A stretch of 64,000 nt of DNA, taken from positions 1,491,001 to 1,555,000 of the forward strand of contig NZ_CP020947.1 in the NCBI RefSeq assembly GCF_000172795.2, in the 5' to 3' direction. The position numbers and the translations under genes were made by a program. The DNA is from Rhizobium sp. CIAT894 (GTDB taxonomy: Bacteria; Pseudomonadota; Alphaproteobacteria; Rhizobiales; Rhizobiaceae). This document shows, in pieces, positions 29,086 through 38,874 of this stretch. The notes under the pieces were generated by a model, which saw only the letters and a program-made list of their open reading frames with translations, was not told where the DNA came from and did no database searches. Position 1 is the stretch's first letter. Every line of letters starts with the position of its first letter.

Positions 29086-29424
29086 ATGACCGGAAAAACA
29101 GTGACGCGCGCAGACTTGGCGGAATCCGTTTTCCGAAAGGTCGGGCTTTCCCGGACCGAATCCGCGGAACTGGTGGAAACGGTCATCGACGAAGTTTGCA
29201 ACGCCATCGTGCGTGGCGAAACCGTCAAGCTTTCCTCCTTCGCCACCTTCCAGGTGCGCGACAAGAACGAGCGGATCGGCCGCAACCCCAAGACTGGCGA
29301 GGAGGTTCCGATTTCCCCTCGCCGGGTCATGACCTTCAAGGCGTCGAACGTGCTGAAAACGCGCATCCTCAAGGCGCATGTCTCTCGCAAGGTCAAGCTG
29401 AAGCCGCAGAATCCGGCCTCCTGA
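29086..29424 (+). CDS. ihfA: Integration host factor subunit alpha
   Basis: 112 residues, HU/IHF fold from [10 protein letters not shown] to the C-terminal [11 protein letters not shown]. The DNA-bending arm contains the family signature ([20 protein letters not shown], about 65-84). IHF bends DNA at promoters and recombination sites with the beta subunit, whose gene is elsewhere. A GGGGAAA site lies upstream of this ATG; an ATG five codons earlier overlaps it. Confidence 0.95.
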   Translation: MTGKTVTRADLAESVFRKVGLSRTESAELVETVIDEVCNAIVRGETVKLSSFATFQVRDKNERIGRNPKTGEEVPISPRRVMTFKASNVLKTRILKAHVSRKVKLKPQNPAS

Positions 29425-29574
29425 GCATCGGCCTTCCGTTTCTGAAATGGCGTTTTTTGCTTTTGCACTGTCCATCGTTGTGCGCAACGTCGAGACATGA
29501 CTTGAATTGTCGACGCCAAACCGTTGAAATATGATGAGTCGCCGTTGGATCGAGCCGCGAGGTCGCGTAGCAGT

Positions 29575-30114
29575 ATGACGTTGGACAAGAGCCCCGATGC
29601 CTTTCGCACCATCAGCGAAGTCGCAGACGATCTTGATCTGCCGCAGCATGTGCTGCGCTTCTGGGAGACGCGGTTTCCCCAGATAAAGCCGATGAAGCGC
29701 GGCGGCGGCCGCCGTTACTACCGGCCCGAAGATGTGGATCTTCTCAAGGGCATCCGGCATTTGCTCTATGATCACGGCTATACGATCAAGGGCGTGCAGA
29801 AACTTCTGAAAACCAACGGCAACAAGTTCGTCATATCGGTCGGCCATGGCGATCTCGCCAGCGTCGAGGCGCTTGCGTCGGGCGTGCAGGAGGCGAGCGC
29901 CGGTGAACCGCGTGTCGGCATGTCCGACGAAGACCAGATTGTCGGCCGCGCAAAGCCGCCGATTACCCGCCGCTTCTTCAATTTTGTGGCTGGTGACGAC
30001 GAGCAGGAAGTCTCGATCGGCAAGTCGAGCGTCGGCAAGGAAGACAGGGCATTGCTGCAGGAAGCGCTCTATGACCTGCTGGAATGCAAGCGTCTGCTCG
30101 ATCAGGTGCGCTGA
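29575..30114 (+). CDS. MerR-family regulator
   Basis: 179 residues. MerR helix-turn-helix and wing at about 11-75 ([20 protein letters not shown], then [20 protein letters not shown]). Beyond it a long region with [11 protein letters not shown] and a C-terminal helix; no metal-binding cysteines. This is the type found just after ihfA in many rhizobia. Target unknown. An upstream TTG start at 29524 is possible because the ribosome site of this ATG is weak. Confidence 0.85.
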   Translation: MTLDKSPDAFRTISEVADDLDLPQHVLRFWETRFPQIKPMKRGGGRRYYRPEDVDLLKGIRHLLYDHGYTIKGVQKLLKTNGNKFVISVGHGDLASVEALASGVQEASAGEPRVGMSDEDQIVGRAKPPITRRFFNFVAGDDEQEVSIGKSSVGKEDRALLQEALYDLLECKRLLDQVR

Positions 30115-30228
30115 CCGGGAAGGGCTCCAAGGCCCATCGCGTCAAACGTGATTGAAGCGAGGCGCTTCGCTCCTTGTTTTTAGGCATGTCGTTATCCCGG
30201 AACCGCTGCACCTTTCGGGCGGCATCCA

Positions 30229-30576
30229 TCAGGCTTCGGTAAGCCGCTTCATCGCCTGTTCGAGTTCACTGAGCTGGAAGGGTTTTTGCAGCACCGGCAA
30301 TGTGCTCGGGCTGCTGCCGGCAGGGGCCGCACCGTATCCCGTCGCGTAGATATAGGGTTTTCCGCGTTCGTCGAGCAGTTTTGCGACCGGCAGCGAACTC
30401 TGCCCCGCAAGCGACACGTCGAGAATGGCAGCGTCGAAATCCGCGTCCCTGGCGGCGACAAGCGCCCGTTCCAGATCGGGTGCGCTGGCGCAGACGCGGT
30501 AGCCGAGATCGGCGAGCATGTCCTCGAGCAGCATGGCAATCAGCGCGTCGTCTTCGACGACGAATATGTCTTTCAT
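30229..30576 (-). CDS. Single-domain response regulator
   Basis: 115 residues, receiver domain only. Acidic pair E8/D9-D10 region (FVVEDD), phospho-acceptor D53 in AAILDVSL, switch T79 in YATGYG, and K98 in VLQKPF. No output domain, so it acts like a CheY-type or phosphorelay protein. The closest candidate partner is the hybrid histidine kinase divergently encoded 275 nt away. Confidence 0.9.
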   Translation of the reverse strand: MKDIFVVEDDALIAMLLEDMLADLGYRVCASAPDLERALVAARDADFDAAILDVSLAGQSSLPVAKLLDERGKPYIYATGYGAAPAGSSPSTLPVLQKPFQLSELEQAMKRLTEA

Positions 30577-30733
30577 GTTCCCGTCCACCCACTTCCCCTT
30601 GCCGGGCATGGAGATTTATGTGGAACTGCTTGCGCGGCTCGTCAAGACGTCACGTCCGGCAGTGCGAGAAACAGCATATTGCCGGGTGAAATTCGATGTG
30701 TAAAAGCTCTGATGCCGTCTTCGCGGCGGCTCT

Positions 30734-30837
30734 TGCATAATTCCTTAAATCGGAATCGACTCGGGAATAAAATTATGCAGAACTTCAAAGTGTTACAGTG
30801 CCTCTTGCGCGTCCGAAAAGCCCGCTTGGCGCTGTAA
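30734..30837 (+). repeat. Composite palindromic repeat (family A, full copy)
   Basis: Module 1: TGCATAATT (30734-30742) with AATTATGCA (30771-30779). Module 2: after TTCAAAGTG, TTACAG (30793-30798) with CTGTAA (30832-30837) enclosing GC-rich stems around a GCGCGTCCG centre. It ends 15 nt before the histidine-kinase start. Partial copies are at 879-935 and 42362-42417. Confidence 0.8.
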
Positions 30838-30851
30838 GCGAGGGATCTTGA

Positions 30852-32498
30852 ATGGATTTGCTGAGCGCCACGGATTGGCTGCGTCATAGGCCGGGTTATA
30901 CATATCCGCTGGCCGTTGCCTTCGTTGGCCTGACGTTTCTTCTCAGGCTTGCCGCCAGCGACTATCTCTCGGGCTTTCCTTTCCTGAGCTTTCTTCCGGC
31001 GATATTGCTGGCGAGTTTCATCGGCGGCGCCGGGCCGGGCTTTGTCGCGGCGATACTCGCCGCCTTCATTGTCCAGCAGTTTTTCGTCGAGCCGCACGAT
31101 ATCTTCTGGCCGATCAGCGCCGGCCAGTGGGTCGGCCTTTCGACTTACCTCGTCAATGCGGTGATCATCATCGGCCTGATGGAGATGATCATCATCGCGC
31201 ACGGCCGGCAGAGCCGCCTGCGCGATGAACTCAACAGCTTCAACACGCGCCTCGAACAGACGGTGGTCCAGCGCACCGCCGAGCTCCGGCACGAAATGGA
31301 GGAGAATGCCGCCGCTCAGGCGCAGGTGCGCCAGCTGCAGAAGATGGAGACCATCGGTCAGCTCACCGGCGGCGTTGCGCATGACTTCAACAATATGCTG
31401 GCGATCATCATCGGCAACCTCGATCTCGCCCAGCGGCGTATGAGCGGAAACGAGGATCCCCGCCTGCCGCACTCGATCCAGAACGCCAAAGACGGCGCCC
31501 AGAGGGCCGCGGTCCTGACCGCGCGTCTTCTCGCTTTCTCGCGTCAGCAGCCGCTCGCCCCTGAAGTGATCGATCTCAACAAGCTGGTCGGCGGCATGTC
31601 GGAGCTGCTGCGGCGTACGCTCGGCGAGCAGATTCGGATCGAGACCGTGCTGGCCGGCGGCCTTTGGCCAAGCTTTGCCGATCTGAGCCAGCTTGAGAAC
31701 GCCATCCTCAACCTTGCCGTCAACGCCCGCGACGCCATGCCGGGCGGCGGGCATCTGACGATCGAGACGGCCAATACCGAACTCGACGAGCGGTATTCAC
31801 GCATGCATTCGGAGGTCGCGGCCGGCCAATATGTGATGATCAGCATGACCGACACCGGCACCGGCATGTCGCCTGAGGTGATCGAGCGCGCCTTCGACCC
31901 GTTCTACACCACCAAGGGACCCGGCAAGGGCACCGGTCTCGGTCTCAGCCAAGTCTACGGCTACATCAAGCAGAGCGGCGGCCACATCAAGATCTATTCG
32001 GAGATCGACAGGGGCACGACGGTGAAGATCTATCTCCCCCGTCGTGTCGGCGTGACGGATGCCCGGTTGAATGCGGCCGGCGCCCAGCCGATCCCGCAGG
32101 GCAGCGTCAACGATACGATCCTGGTGGTGGAGGATGATGAGAACGTCCGCATCATGACCGCCGAAAGCCTGCATGAACTCGGTTACACCGTATTGCAGGC
32201 GGCAAGCGGCATGGAAGCGCTTCTCGTTCTCGAGGAAAATCGGGACGTCGACCTGATCTTCACTGATATCGTCATGCCGCAGATGAGCGGACGCCAGCTT
32301 GCCGATATCGTCCAGGAAAAATGGCCGTCGATCCGGATACTCTACACGACGGGCTATACCCGCAATGCCATCGTCCACAACGGGGTGCTCGATCATGGCG
32401 TCTCTCTGCTCGCCAAGCCCTTCAGCCTGGAGCAACTCGCCCACAAGATCCGCGAACTTCTGAACGTATCGGCGAGAGTGGAAGACGAGAGGACGTGA
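30852..32498 (+). CDS. Membrane hybrid histidine kinase (DUF4118-like sensor, HisKA, HATPase, REC)
   Basis: 548 residues. Four membrane helices (about 20-115) in a KdpD/DUF4118-like pattern, a coiled coil (120-165), HisKA with H177 in TGGVAHDFNNML, an HATPase domain (about 280-400, LNLAVNARDAMPGG, GTGLGLSQVYGY) and a receiver with D472 in IFTDIVMP. No periplasmic sensor domain. It belongs to the HWE-like/PAS-less hybrid kinases of rhizobia; ligand unknown. The single-domain regulator on the other strand may be its phospho-partner. Confidence 0.9.
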   Translation: MDLLSATDWLRHRPGYTYPLAVAFVGLTFLLRLAASDYLSGFPFLSFLPAILLASFIGGAGPGFVAAILAAFIVQQFFVEPHDIFWPISAGQWVGLSTYLVNAVIIIGLMEMIIIAHGRQSRLRDELNSFNTRLEQTVVQRTAELRHEMEENAAAQAQVRQLQKMETIGQLTGGVAHDFNNMLAIIIGNLDLAQRRMSGNEDPRLPHSIQNAKDGAQRAAVLTARLLAFSRQQPLAPEVIDLNKLVGGMSELLRRTLGEQIRIETVLAGGLWPSFADLSQLENAILNLAVNARDAMPGGGHLTIETANTELDERYSRMHSEVAAGQYVMISMTDTGTGMSPEVIERAFDPFYTTKGPGKGTGLGLSQVYGYIKQSGGHIKIYSEIDRGTTVKIYLPRRVGVTDARLNAAGAQPIPQGSVNDTILVVEDDENVRIMTAESLHELGYTVLQAASGMEALLVLEENRDVDLIFTDIVMPQMSGRQLADIVQEKWPSIRILYTTGYTRNAIVHNGVLDHGVSLLAKPFSLEQLAHKIRELLNVSARVEDERT

Positions 32499-32534
32499 AG
32501 CATCACGACTCCACGCCCACGGCTGGGGATCGCG

Positions 32535-32849
32535 TTATTCCAGGACCTGGATTACACGGTGCGTCTTCGGCTCGACGATGACACGCCGCTCATTGATGAC
32601 GGTATAGCCATAGCCGTCAATATTCGGCACGGTATGCACTTCCACGGTATCGGGCAGCGTCGCGCCCACCGTGATATCGCCGTCATAGACGACGGACGGC
32701 GTCTGTTGCTCCATCACATAGGTCCGCACCTCGCCAGGAAGCACGACAGAGGCGGTCGGTGCGGGATCGGTGACGATGACGGTGCTCTGCGCGAAGGCGG
32801 CGGAACTGATGGTCAGCATGGCGGCCGCAGCCAGCATGATCTTGCGCAT
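32535..32849 (-). CDS. DUF1236 exported protein
   Basis: 104 residues. Signal peptide (1-20, ending AAFAQ) and one DUF1236 domain at the C-terminus: YGYTVINERRVIVEPKTHRV, preceded by VVLPGEVRTYVMEQQ. Small periplasmic proteins of rhizobia with unknown function. Lies convergent to the histidine-kinase gene. Confidence 0.88.
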   Translation of the reverse strand: MRKIMLAAAAMLTISSAAFAQSTVIVTDPAPTASVVLPGEVRTYVMEQQTPSVVYDGDITVGATLPDTVEVHTVPNIDGYGYTVINERRVIVEPKTHRVIQVLE

Positions 32850-33175
32850 GGGATGTTCTCCTTCTTAAACCTGAGACATCAAGGCAACGCCAGCCGTGCG
32901 GCATAGTTCCCGCGCAACCTTTCGGCCAATGCAGACGGCAGACGCCATGAGCAACAACGAAGTTGTTGATAAATCAGTTTGTGCACCATACGGTTGAGCT
33001 GTTCGAATCACGTTCAGTGCGCGTTCGTTCAATGACGGCAGGGGTGTGTTTTACGCTTCGTTAACCATGTTGGCGATTTATACCCTGTGAACGGCCAGTC
33101 GGTCGTTGATTCGAAGGTCCGTCGCGTTTCGGTTTGCGAATGGATATCTGAAAGACGAATGCGGCGGCTCGAGAC
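32850..33175. other. Region upstream of bcsN with a perfect inverted repeat
   Basis: 326 nt without a gene. CAACAAC-gaa-GTTGTTG at 32952-32968 is a perfect 7-bp-arm dyad, a candidate operator. The cellulose operon promoter must lie here; no clear -35/-10 pair was found. Confidence 0.45.
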
Positions 33176-34156
33176 ATGCGTTTGCGGAAGACGATATCGC
33201 TGATGGCCGTATTGAGCACGATGGCCGGCTGCACCTCGACAGGCGGTGTGCGCCAGCCTTCCGGGCCCGAAACCGTGGCGCCTGAAAAGGCGCTGGTGCT
33301 GCCGCCGCCGGGCGGCCCGTCGATCGTCAGCGTCGTCGAGCGCAAGCGTGGCAACGGCGTCGAGCAGACCGTATCGCTCTTTACCTCATCCTCCGTGCCC
33401 GGCCAGAATTTTCTGAAGGTGCAGTTCCTCGGCGCTTCCGGGGCCAATCCCGGGGCGGGCGATGCGGGCTTCAGCATGATCAATGAGAGCGGCATCCGTC
33501 GCGAAGTGGCCCGCGCGGCTCCCGGCGTGCCGATGGCGACGTCGGCGACCTTCCTGCAGAACGCTTATGGCCCCTTCGGTTACGCCTCCGGCCGCAGCCC
33601 TGCCGGCGACAGCTGCATCTATGCCTGGCAGCAGATCCGCTCGAGCGTCAACGCCATGAGCCAAGCGCGCAATTTCGGCATGATCCAGCTGCGCCTGCGT
33701 CTCTGTGATGCTAGGGCGAGCGAGCGCCAGCTGCTGGGCATCGTCTACGGTTATACCGTCACCGGCACCTTCGACGGTGCGACCTGGAACCCCTACGGCA
33801 ATCCGCCGCCGGCCGATGTCGCGCTCGGACGCACCGGCGCGCCTGTCTATCCCGACGAGGGCGGTTATCGCCCCAGCCCGATGCCGATCGGTTATGAGCC
33901 GGCGCCTGCCATCGGCAGCCGGCCGCGGGTCGTTCCCGTGCGCAGCGCTCCGGCGTCGCAGCCGGCGGGGGGCGCGACATCCTTGCCGGCTCCTATCGGT
34001 CCGCGCGTGCCGCTGCCGGGCGATGCGCCGCAGGCGAGCGCCAGACCGGCTGTGGTAACCGAGCCGGTCGAACAATCCGCAAGGGCGATCGGCGTCACCG
34101 TGCCGTCGCCGGACTGCATAGGCGACGTGGCCATGACGGCCGCCTGCCTGAAATAA
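33176..34156 (+). CDS. bcsN: Cellulose biosynthesis protein BcsN
   Basis: 326 residues. Lipoprotein signal with C19 (LSTMAGC), then the BcsN domain (about 40-215: GVEQTVSLFTSSSVPGQNF, AYGPFGYASGR) and a long proline-rich C-terminus. BcsN is restricted to the type III cellulose operons of rhizobia and agrobacteria; its exact role is unknown. First gene of bcsN-A-B-Z-K. The ATG has a weak ribosome site. Confidence 0.9.
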   Translation: MRLRKTISLMAVLSTMAGCTSTGGVRQPSGPETVAPEKALVLPPPGGPSIVSVVERKRGNGVEQTVSLFTSSSVPGQNFLKVQFLGASGANPGAGDAGFSMINESGIRREVARAAPGVPMATSATFLQNAYGPFGYASGRSPAGDSCIYAWQQIRSSVNAMSQARNFGMIQLRLRLCDARASERQLLGIVYGYTVTGTFDGATWNPYGNPPPADVALGRTGAPVYPDEGGYRPSPMPIGYEPAPAIGSRPRVVPVRSAPASQPAGGATSLPAPIGPRVPLPGDAPQASARPAVVTEPVEQSARAIGVTVPSPDCIGDVAMTAACLK

Positions 34157-34213
34157 TGAGCATGCCCGGAACGCCGGATGGTGTCCCGGTTGAGCAATTT
34201 CGAAGGAACGTCG

Positions 34214-36406
34214 ATGCGCAAAGCCCGCAGTGTCATCATATGGGCCGTGGTTTCGCTCTGCATGATCGTGCTGATCACGCTGCCGGTTAATTTGCAGACC
34301 CAGCTGATCACCAGCATCACTGTCGTGACCGTGATGGCGCTGATCAAGATTTTGAAAGGCGAGGGGACCTGGCGCCTGGTGGCGCTCGCCTTCGGCACGT
34401 CGATCGTTCTGCGCTACGTCTACTGGCGCACCACCAATACGCTGCCGCCTTTGAATCAGCCGGGGAATTTCATTCCCGGCCTGCTGCTTTACCTTGCCGA
34501 AATGTACAGCGTCGCGATGCTGGCGCTCAGCCTCTTCATCGTCGCCACACCACTGCCGCCGCGCCCTTCCCGTGCCGCCAATCCCGGGCGTCTGCCGCAT
34601 GTCGATGTCTTCGTGCCGTCCTACAATGAGGACGCCGGGCTTCTCGGCAATACGCTGGCCGCCGCCAAGGCCATGGACTATCCGGCCGACAAGCTGCATG
34701 TCTGGCTGCTCGATGACGGCGGCACCCTGCAGAAGCGCAATTCCGGCAAGCTGCTCGAAGCCCAGGCGGCAGCCGCTCGCCATATCGAACTGAAGCAGCT
34801 CTGCGAGGATCTCGACGTCAGCTACCTCACGCGTGACCGCAACGAGCATGCCAAGGCCGGCAATCTCAACAACGGCATGAAACACTCGAGCGGTGAACTG
34901 ATCGCCGTCTTCGATGCCGACCACGCACCGGCCCGCGATTTCCTGCTCGAGACCGTCGGTTATTTCGAAGACGATCCGAAGCTCTTCCTCGTCCAGACGC
35001 CGCACTTCTTCATCAATCCCGACCCGCTGGAGCGCAACCTGCGCACCTTCGACAAGATGCCGAGCGAGAACGAGATGTTCTACGGCATCATCCAGCGCGG
35101 CCTCGATAAATGGAATGCCGCGTTCTTCTGCGGTTCGGCGGCGGTTTTGAGCCGCAGGGCGCTCGAATCCCAGAATGGTTTTTCCGGCATCAGCATCACC
35201 GAGGATTGCGAGACGGCCCTGGCGCTGCACGGCAGCGGCTGGAACAGCATCTATGTCGACAAGCCGTTGATCGCCGGTCTGCAGCCGGCCACCTTCGCCA
35301 GCTTCATCGGCCAGCGCAGCCGCTGGGCGCAGGGCATGATGCAGATCCTGCGCTTCCGCTTCCCGCTGCTGAAGCGCGGCCTGTCGATCCCGCAGCGCCT
35401 CTGCTACATGTCTTCGACGCTTTTCTGGCTCTTCCCGTTCCCGCGCACCATCTTCCTGTTTGCGCCGCTCTTCTATCTGTTCTTCGACCTGGAAATCTTC
35501 ACCGCCTCCGGCGGCGAATTCCTGGCCTATACGCTGGCCTATATGCTGGTGAACCTGATGATGCAGAACTACCTCTACGGGTCGTTCCGCTGGCCATGGA
35601 TTTCCGAGCTTTATGAATATGTCCAGACGGTGCATCTGCTGCCGGCCGTCGTCTCCGTCATGCTCAATCCGCGCAAGCCGACCTTCAAGGTCACCGCCAA
35701 GGACGAATCGATCGCCGTCAGCCGCCTGTCGGAGATCAGCCGTCCGTTCTTCGTCATCTTCGCGGTGCAGATCATCGCGCTCGTCATCACTATCTACAGG
35801 ATCTATGCCGAGCCCTATAAGGCCGACGTCACGCTCGTGGTCGGTGGATGGAACCTCATCAACCTGATCATGGCCGGCTGCGCGCTTGGTGTCGTCTCGG
35901 AGCGCGGCGAGCGCGCTTTGTCCCGCCGCGTCCGCGTCAACCGGCGCTGTGAATTCGGTGCCAACGGCAAGTGGTACGCGGCCTCGATCGAGGACGTCTC
36001 CGTCCATGGCGCAAGGCTTCACATCTTCAACAAACAGCTCGACGAGATGCTGGTCGGCGCCCTCGGCGAAATCCGCTTCCGGCCCTATAGCGGCGCGGAT
36101 CTGGAAACCCTGCCGCTGATCGTCCGCAATATCGAGCCATCGGGCGACATCAGCAATGTCGGCTGCCAGTACGTTCCGAAAAGCGCGCTCGATCATCGCC
36201 TGATCGCCGACCTGATGTTTGCCAACTCAGGCCAGTGGACGGAGTTCCAGGCCTCGCGCCGCCGCAATCCGGGACTGATCCGCGGCACCATCTGGTTCCT
36301 CGGCCTGTCGTTCTACCAGACCAGCCGCGGCCTCGTTTACTTCTTCCGCAGCATGCGGCCGGAGCGGGAAGCCCAGCAGCAGGCGGCAAAGGTCAATGCC
36401 GGATGA
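34214..36406 (+). CDS. bcsA: Cellulose synthase catalytic subunit (UDP-forming)
   Basis: 730 residues. GT2 family with all canonical motifs: LLDDGGT (D167-D168), DAD (234-236), TED (329-331) and QRSRW (367-371). Membrane helices flank the catalytic domain. A C-terminal PilZ domain near 569-600 (RRVRVNRRCEF, VSVHGARL) binds c-di-GMP. It polymerises glucose from UDP-glucose and threads it across the inner membrane. ATG has AAGGA 6 nt upstream. It ends in ATGA, the bcsB start. Confidence 0.98.
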   Translation: MRKARSVIIWAVVSLCMIVLITLPVNLQTQLITSITVVTVMALIKILKGEGTWRLVALAFGTSIVLRYVYWRTTNTLPPLNQPGNFIPGLLLYLAEMYSVAMLALSLFIVATPLPPRPSRAANPGRLPHVDVFVPSYNEDAGLLGNTLAAAKAMDYPADKLHVWLLDDGGTLQKRNSGKLLEAQAAAARHIELKQLCEDLDVSYLTRDRNEHAKAGNLNNGMKHSSGELIAVFDADHAPARDFLLETVGYFEDDPKLFLVQTPHFFINPDPLERNLRTFDKMPSENEMFYGIIQRGLDKWNAAFFCGSAAVLSRRALESQNGFSGISITEDCETALALHGSGWNSIYVDKPLIAGLQPATFASFIGQRSRWAQGMMQILRFRFPLLKRGLSIPQRLCYMSSTLFWLFPFPRTIFLFAPLFYLFFDLEIFTASGGEFLAYTLAYMLVNLMMQNYLYGSFRWPWISELYEYVQTVHLLPAVVSVMLNPRKPTFKVTAKDESIAVSRLSEISRPFFVIFAVQIIALVITIYRIYAEPYKADVTLVVGGWNLINLIMAGCALGVVSERGERALSRRVRVNRRCEFGANGKWYAASIEDVSVHGARLHIFNKQLDEMLVGALGEIRFRPYSGADLETLPLIVRNIEPSGDISNVGCQYVPKSALDHRLIADLMFANSGQWTEFQASRRRNPGLIRGTIWFLGLSFYQTSRGLVYFFRSMRPEREAQQQAAKVNAG

Positions 36407-38874
36407 GAAGGATCGTCGCTGCCTCGCTTCTGCTCCTGAATGCCTCCGCCTTCGCCCAGGCGCAGACGGCACCCTTCGACATGTCCGGCGAGCGGCCGCC
36501 CGGTGCCTCCGTGGCCCCGAGATTGACGCCGCCGCCTGCGCCGGCAGCGACGCCGCCGGCAGCAGCTGCGCCGGTTCCCGTCACCCCGCCGGTTTCCGTA
36601 CTGCCGGCGCCGGCACCCCAGTCGGCTCCTGCTCAGGCACCTGCGCCAGTTCCTCCGCCGATCGTCGTTCAGTCGCCGGCGCTGCAGCCGGCCGCGGCGG
36701 CCGATACGGCTCCGGGTCAGCGCCCCGGCAGCGTCCGCCGTTATGTCGTGCCCTTTTCGAAGCTCGGTCTCACCGGTGAATACGACCGGCGGTCATGGTC
36801 CGTCTATCTGACGCCGGAACAGGCGGCCGCCAGGGCGAGCTTCACCTTCGCCTACCAGAATTCGATCGTTGTCGCGCCCGAGGCCTCGGCGCTGACCGTC
36901 TATCTCAACAACCGCCCGATCGGCCAGCAGCGCGTCGGCTCGCCGGACGGCCCGTCGGCCGTTACCTTCGCGGTTCCGCCAGGTCTGCTGCAGCCGGGCG
37001 CCAATGTCGTCAGCTTCGAAGCCGCTCAGCGCCACCGCACCGATTGCAGCATCCAGTCCACCTATGAATTGTGGTCGAATATCGATCCGGCAGGAACCTA
37101 TCTGAGCTTTGCCGGCAGCGATGCCGCAGAGCCGGCGAGCGCCGATGCGATCCGCGCCATCGGCGTCGACGGCGCCGGCAAGACCGAGTTCGACATCGTC
37201 GTCCCGGCGCTGGAGCAGCCGGGAACCACCAAGCCGCTGCTGCGGCTGGCGCAGGGTCTGTCGGTGTTGAGCAGCATGCCGAACCAGATCTTTGCCTTCA
37301 GCACCGCTTCCCTTCCGGCCGGCGGTGCCGGCAAGCTCAGCGTGCTCGTCGGCACCGCGGCCGAACTGCGGCCGCTCTTTCCCGGCCTGCCGGCCGGCGC
37401 CGAGAGCGCGGCGCTCGCCGCTTTCGTCACCGATCCGCGCAGCGGCTCACCGGTGCTTCTGATCAGCGGCCCCTCGTGGCAGGCGGTCTCCTCGGCGATC
37501 GATACCATCGTCTCGCCGACGGACAGGCCCTCGGATGTCCGCCGCGACGTGCTGACCACCGAGCGCTGGAGCGCGCCGAACGCGCCGCTGGTCTTTTCCG
37601 ATACGAACATCGCTTTGTCGCAGCTCGGTGTGAAGACCACCGAATTTTCCGGCCGGCGGTTGCGGACCAGCTTCAATATCGCCGTGCCGGCTGACTTCTA
37701 TGCCAATGCCTATGGCGAGGCGAAGGTGCTGCTCGACGCCGCCTATACCGATAACGTGCTGCCCGGCAGCCACATCGATATCTACGTCAACGACAATATC
37801 GCCTCTACCGTGCCGATCACCACGACATCGGGCGGCATTCTCCGTCATCTGCCGATCCGCGTGACGATGCGCCACTTCAAGCCCGGTCTGAACACGGTGG
37901 CGATCGAGGCGATCCTGATGACCAAGGACGATGCCGTCTGCGCGCCGGGCGCAACCGCCGGCGCAACGCCGCGCTTTGCCCTGTTCGATACCTCCGAACT
38001 GCACATTCCGGATTTTGCCCGCGTCGGTCAGCGTCCGAATCTGGCTGCCATGGCCGGCACTGCCTATCCCTATGGCCGGGCCACGGAGCCGACGCCGCTC
38101 TTTATCGACCGCATCGACGCCGACACGCTGTCGGCCGCCGCCACCCTGCTTGGCCAGATGGCGATTACCGCCGGCCATCCGATCGCCGTCGAAACCGTCG
38201 CCTCGCCGAATACGATCGGCGATCGCGACGCGATCTTCATCGGCTCCATCTCGCAGATGCCGGCAACCGCGCTGTCGCAGGCCAATATCTCCACGGCGAG
38301 CCAGGCCTCGTGGCGTCCCGTGACGGATGCGCAGCCGGGCGTCGTCGACACCGGCACGGCCTTCGAGGAGTGGAATTCCAAAGTCAGCGGCGGTGTCTTG
38401 CGCAGCCGCGTCACGGCCTTTCGCGAGTGGGTGTCGCGCAATTTCGACATCTCCCGCAGTTCGCTGCAATTCGTGCCCGGCGCCGAGGAGATTTTTACGC
38501 CGCCCAACGCCGCCTCGCTGCTGGTTGCCCAGGGCTCCAGCCCCACTGGAGCGGGTTCATGGACGGTGGTAACGGCGCCCTCGGCGAAGGATTTGCGTGA
38601 AGGGCTCGAGGTTCTCACGTCGCAGCTGAACTGGCCGCAGATATCAGGCCACATCACCACCTATTCGAGCAGGACGGGCAAGATCGAGGCGCTGCCCGTG
38701 ACCCGTTTCGATTTCGTGCCGTCCATGCCCTGGTCGATCGCCAACTACCGCCTGATCGCCGCCAACTGGCTATCGACGAACATCCTCTCCTATGCCTCCC
38801 TGCTGGTTGTCTTCGTGCTTTTGATCGGGGTCACCACATCGACGATGCTCAAACGGCTGGGACGGTCGAAATGA
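36403..38874 (+). CDS. bcsB: Cellulose synthase periplasmic subunit BcsB
   Basis: 823 residues. Signal peptide (about 1-20), a Pro/Ala-rich spacer (35-100), then the BcsB carbohydrate-binding and flavodoxin-like repeats (for example VYLTPEQAAARASFTFAYQN and HIDIYVNDNIAS), and one C-terminal membrane helix (LLVVFVLLIGVTTS). It guides the nascent glucan through the periplasm and is needed for BcsA activity. Both ends overlap neighbours by 4 nt (ATGA). Confidence 0.95.
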   Translation: MRRIVAASLLLLNASAFAQAQTAPFDMSGERPPGASVAPRLTPPPAPAATPPAAAAPVPVTPPVSVLPAPAPQSAPAQAPAPVPPPIVVQSPALQPAAAADTAPGQRPGSVRRYVVPFSKLGLTGEYDRRSWSVYLTPEQAAARASFTFAYQNSIVVAPEASALTVYLNNRPIGQQRVGSPDGPSAVTFAVPPGLLQPGANVVSFEAAQRHRTDCSIQSTYELWSNIDPAGTYLSFAGSDAAEPASADAIRAIGVDGAGKTEFDIVVPALEQPGTTKPLLRLAQGLSVLSSMPNQIFAFSTASLPAGGAGKLSVLVGTAAELRPLFPGLPAGAESAALAAFVTDPRSGSPVLLISGPSWQAVSSAIDTIVSPTDRPSDVRRDVLTTERWSAPNAPLVFSDTNIALSQLGVKTTEFSGRRLRTSFNIAVPADFYANAYGEAKVLLDAAYTDNVLPGSHIDIYVNDNIASTVPITTTSGGILRHLPIRVTMRHFKPGLNTVAIEAILMTKDDAVCAPGATAGATPRFALFDTSELHIPDFARVGQRPNLAAMAGTAYPYGRATEPTPLFIDRIDADTLSAAATLLGQMAITAGHPIAVETVASPNTIGDRDAIFIGSISQMPATALSQANISTASQASWRPVTDAQPGVVDTGTAFEEWNSKVSGGVLRSRVTAFREWVSRNFDISRSSLQFVPGAEEIFTPPNAASLLVAQGSSPTGAGSWTVVTAPSAKDLREGLEVLTSQLNWPQISGHITTYSSRTGKIEALPVTRFDFVPSMPWSIANYRLIAANWLSTNILSYASLLVVFVLLIGVTTSTMLKRLGRSK

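Noticed and set aside
33386..36196. Very long open frame on the minus strand (936 codons) opposite bcsN/bcsA
   Set aside because: Composition is typical of antisense shadows in GC-rich coding DNA; it has no family features and lies opposite well-supported genes.
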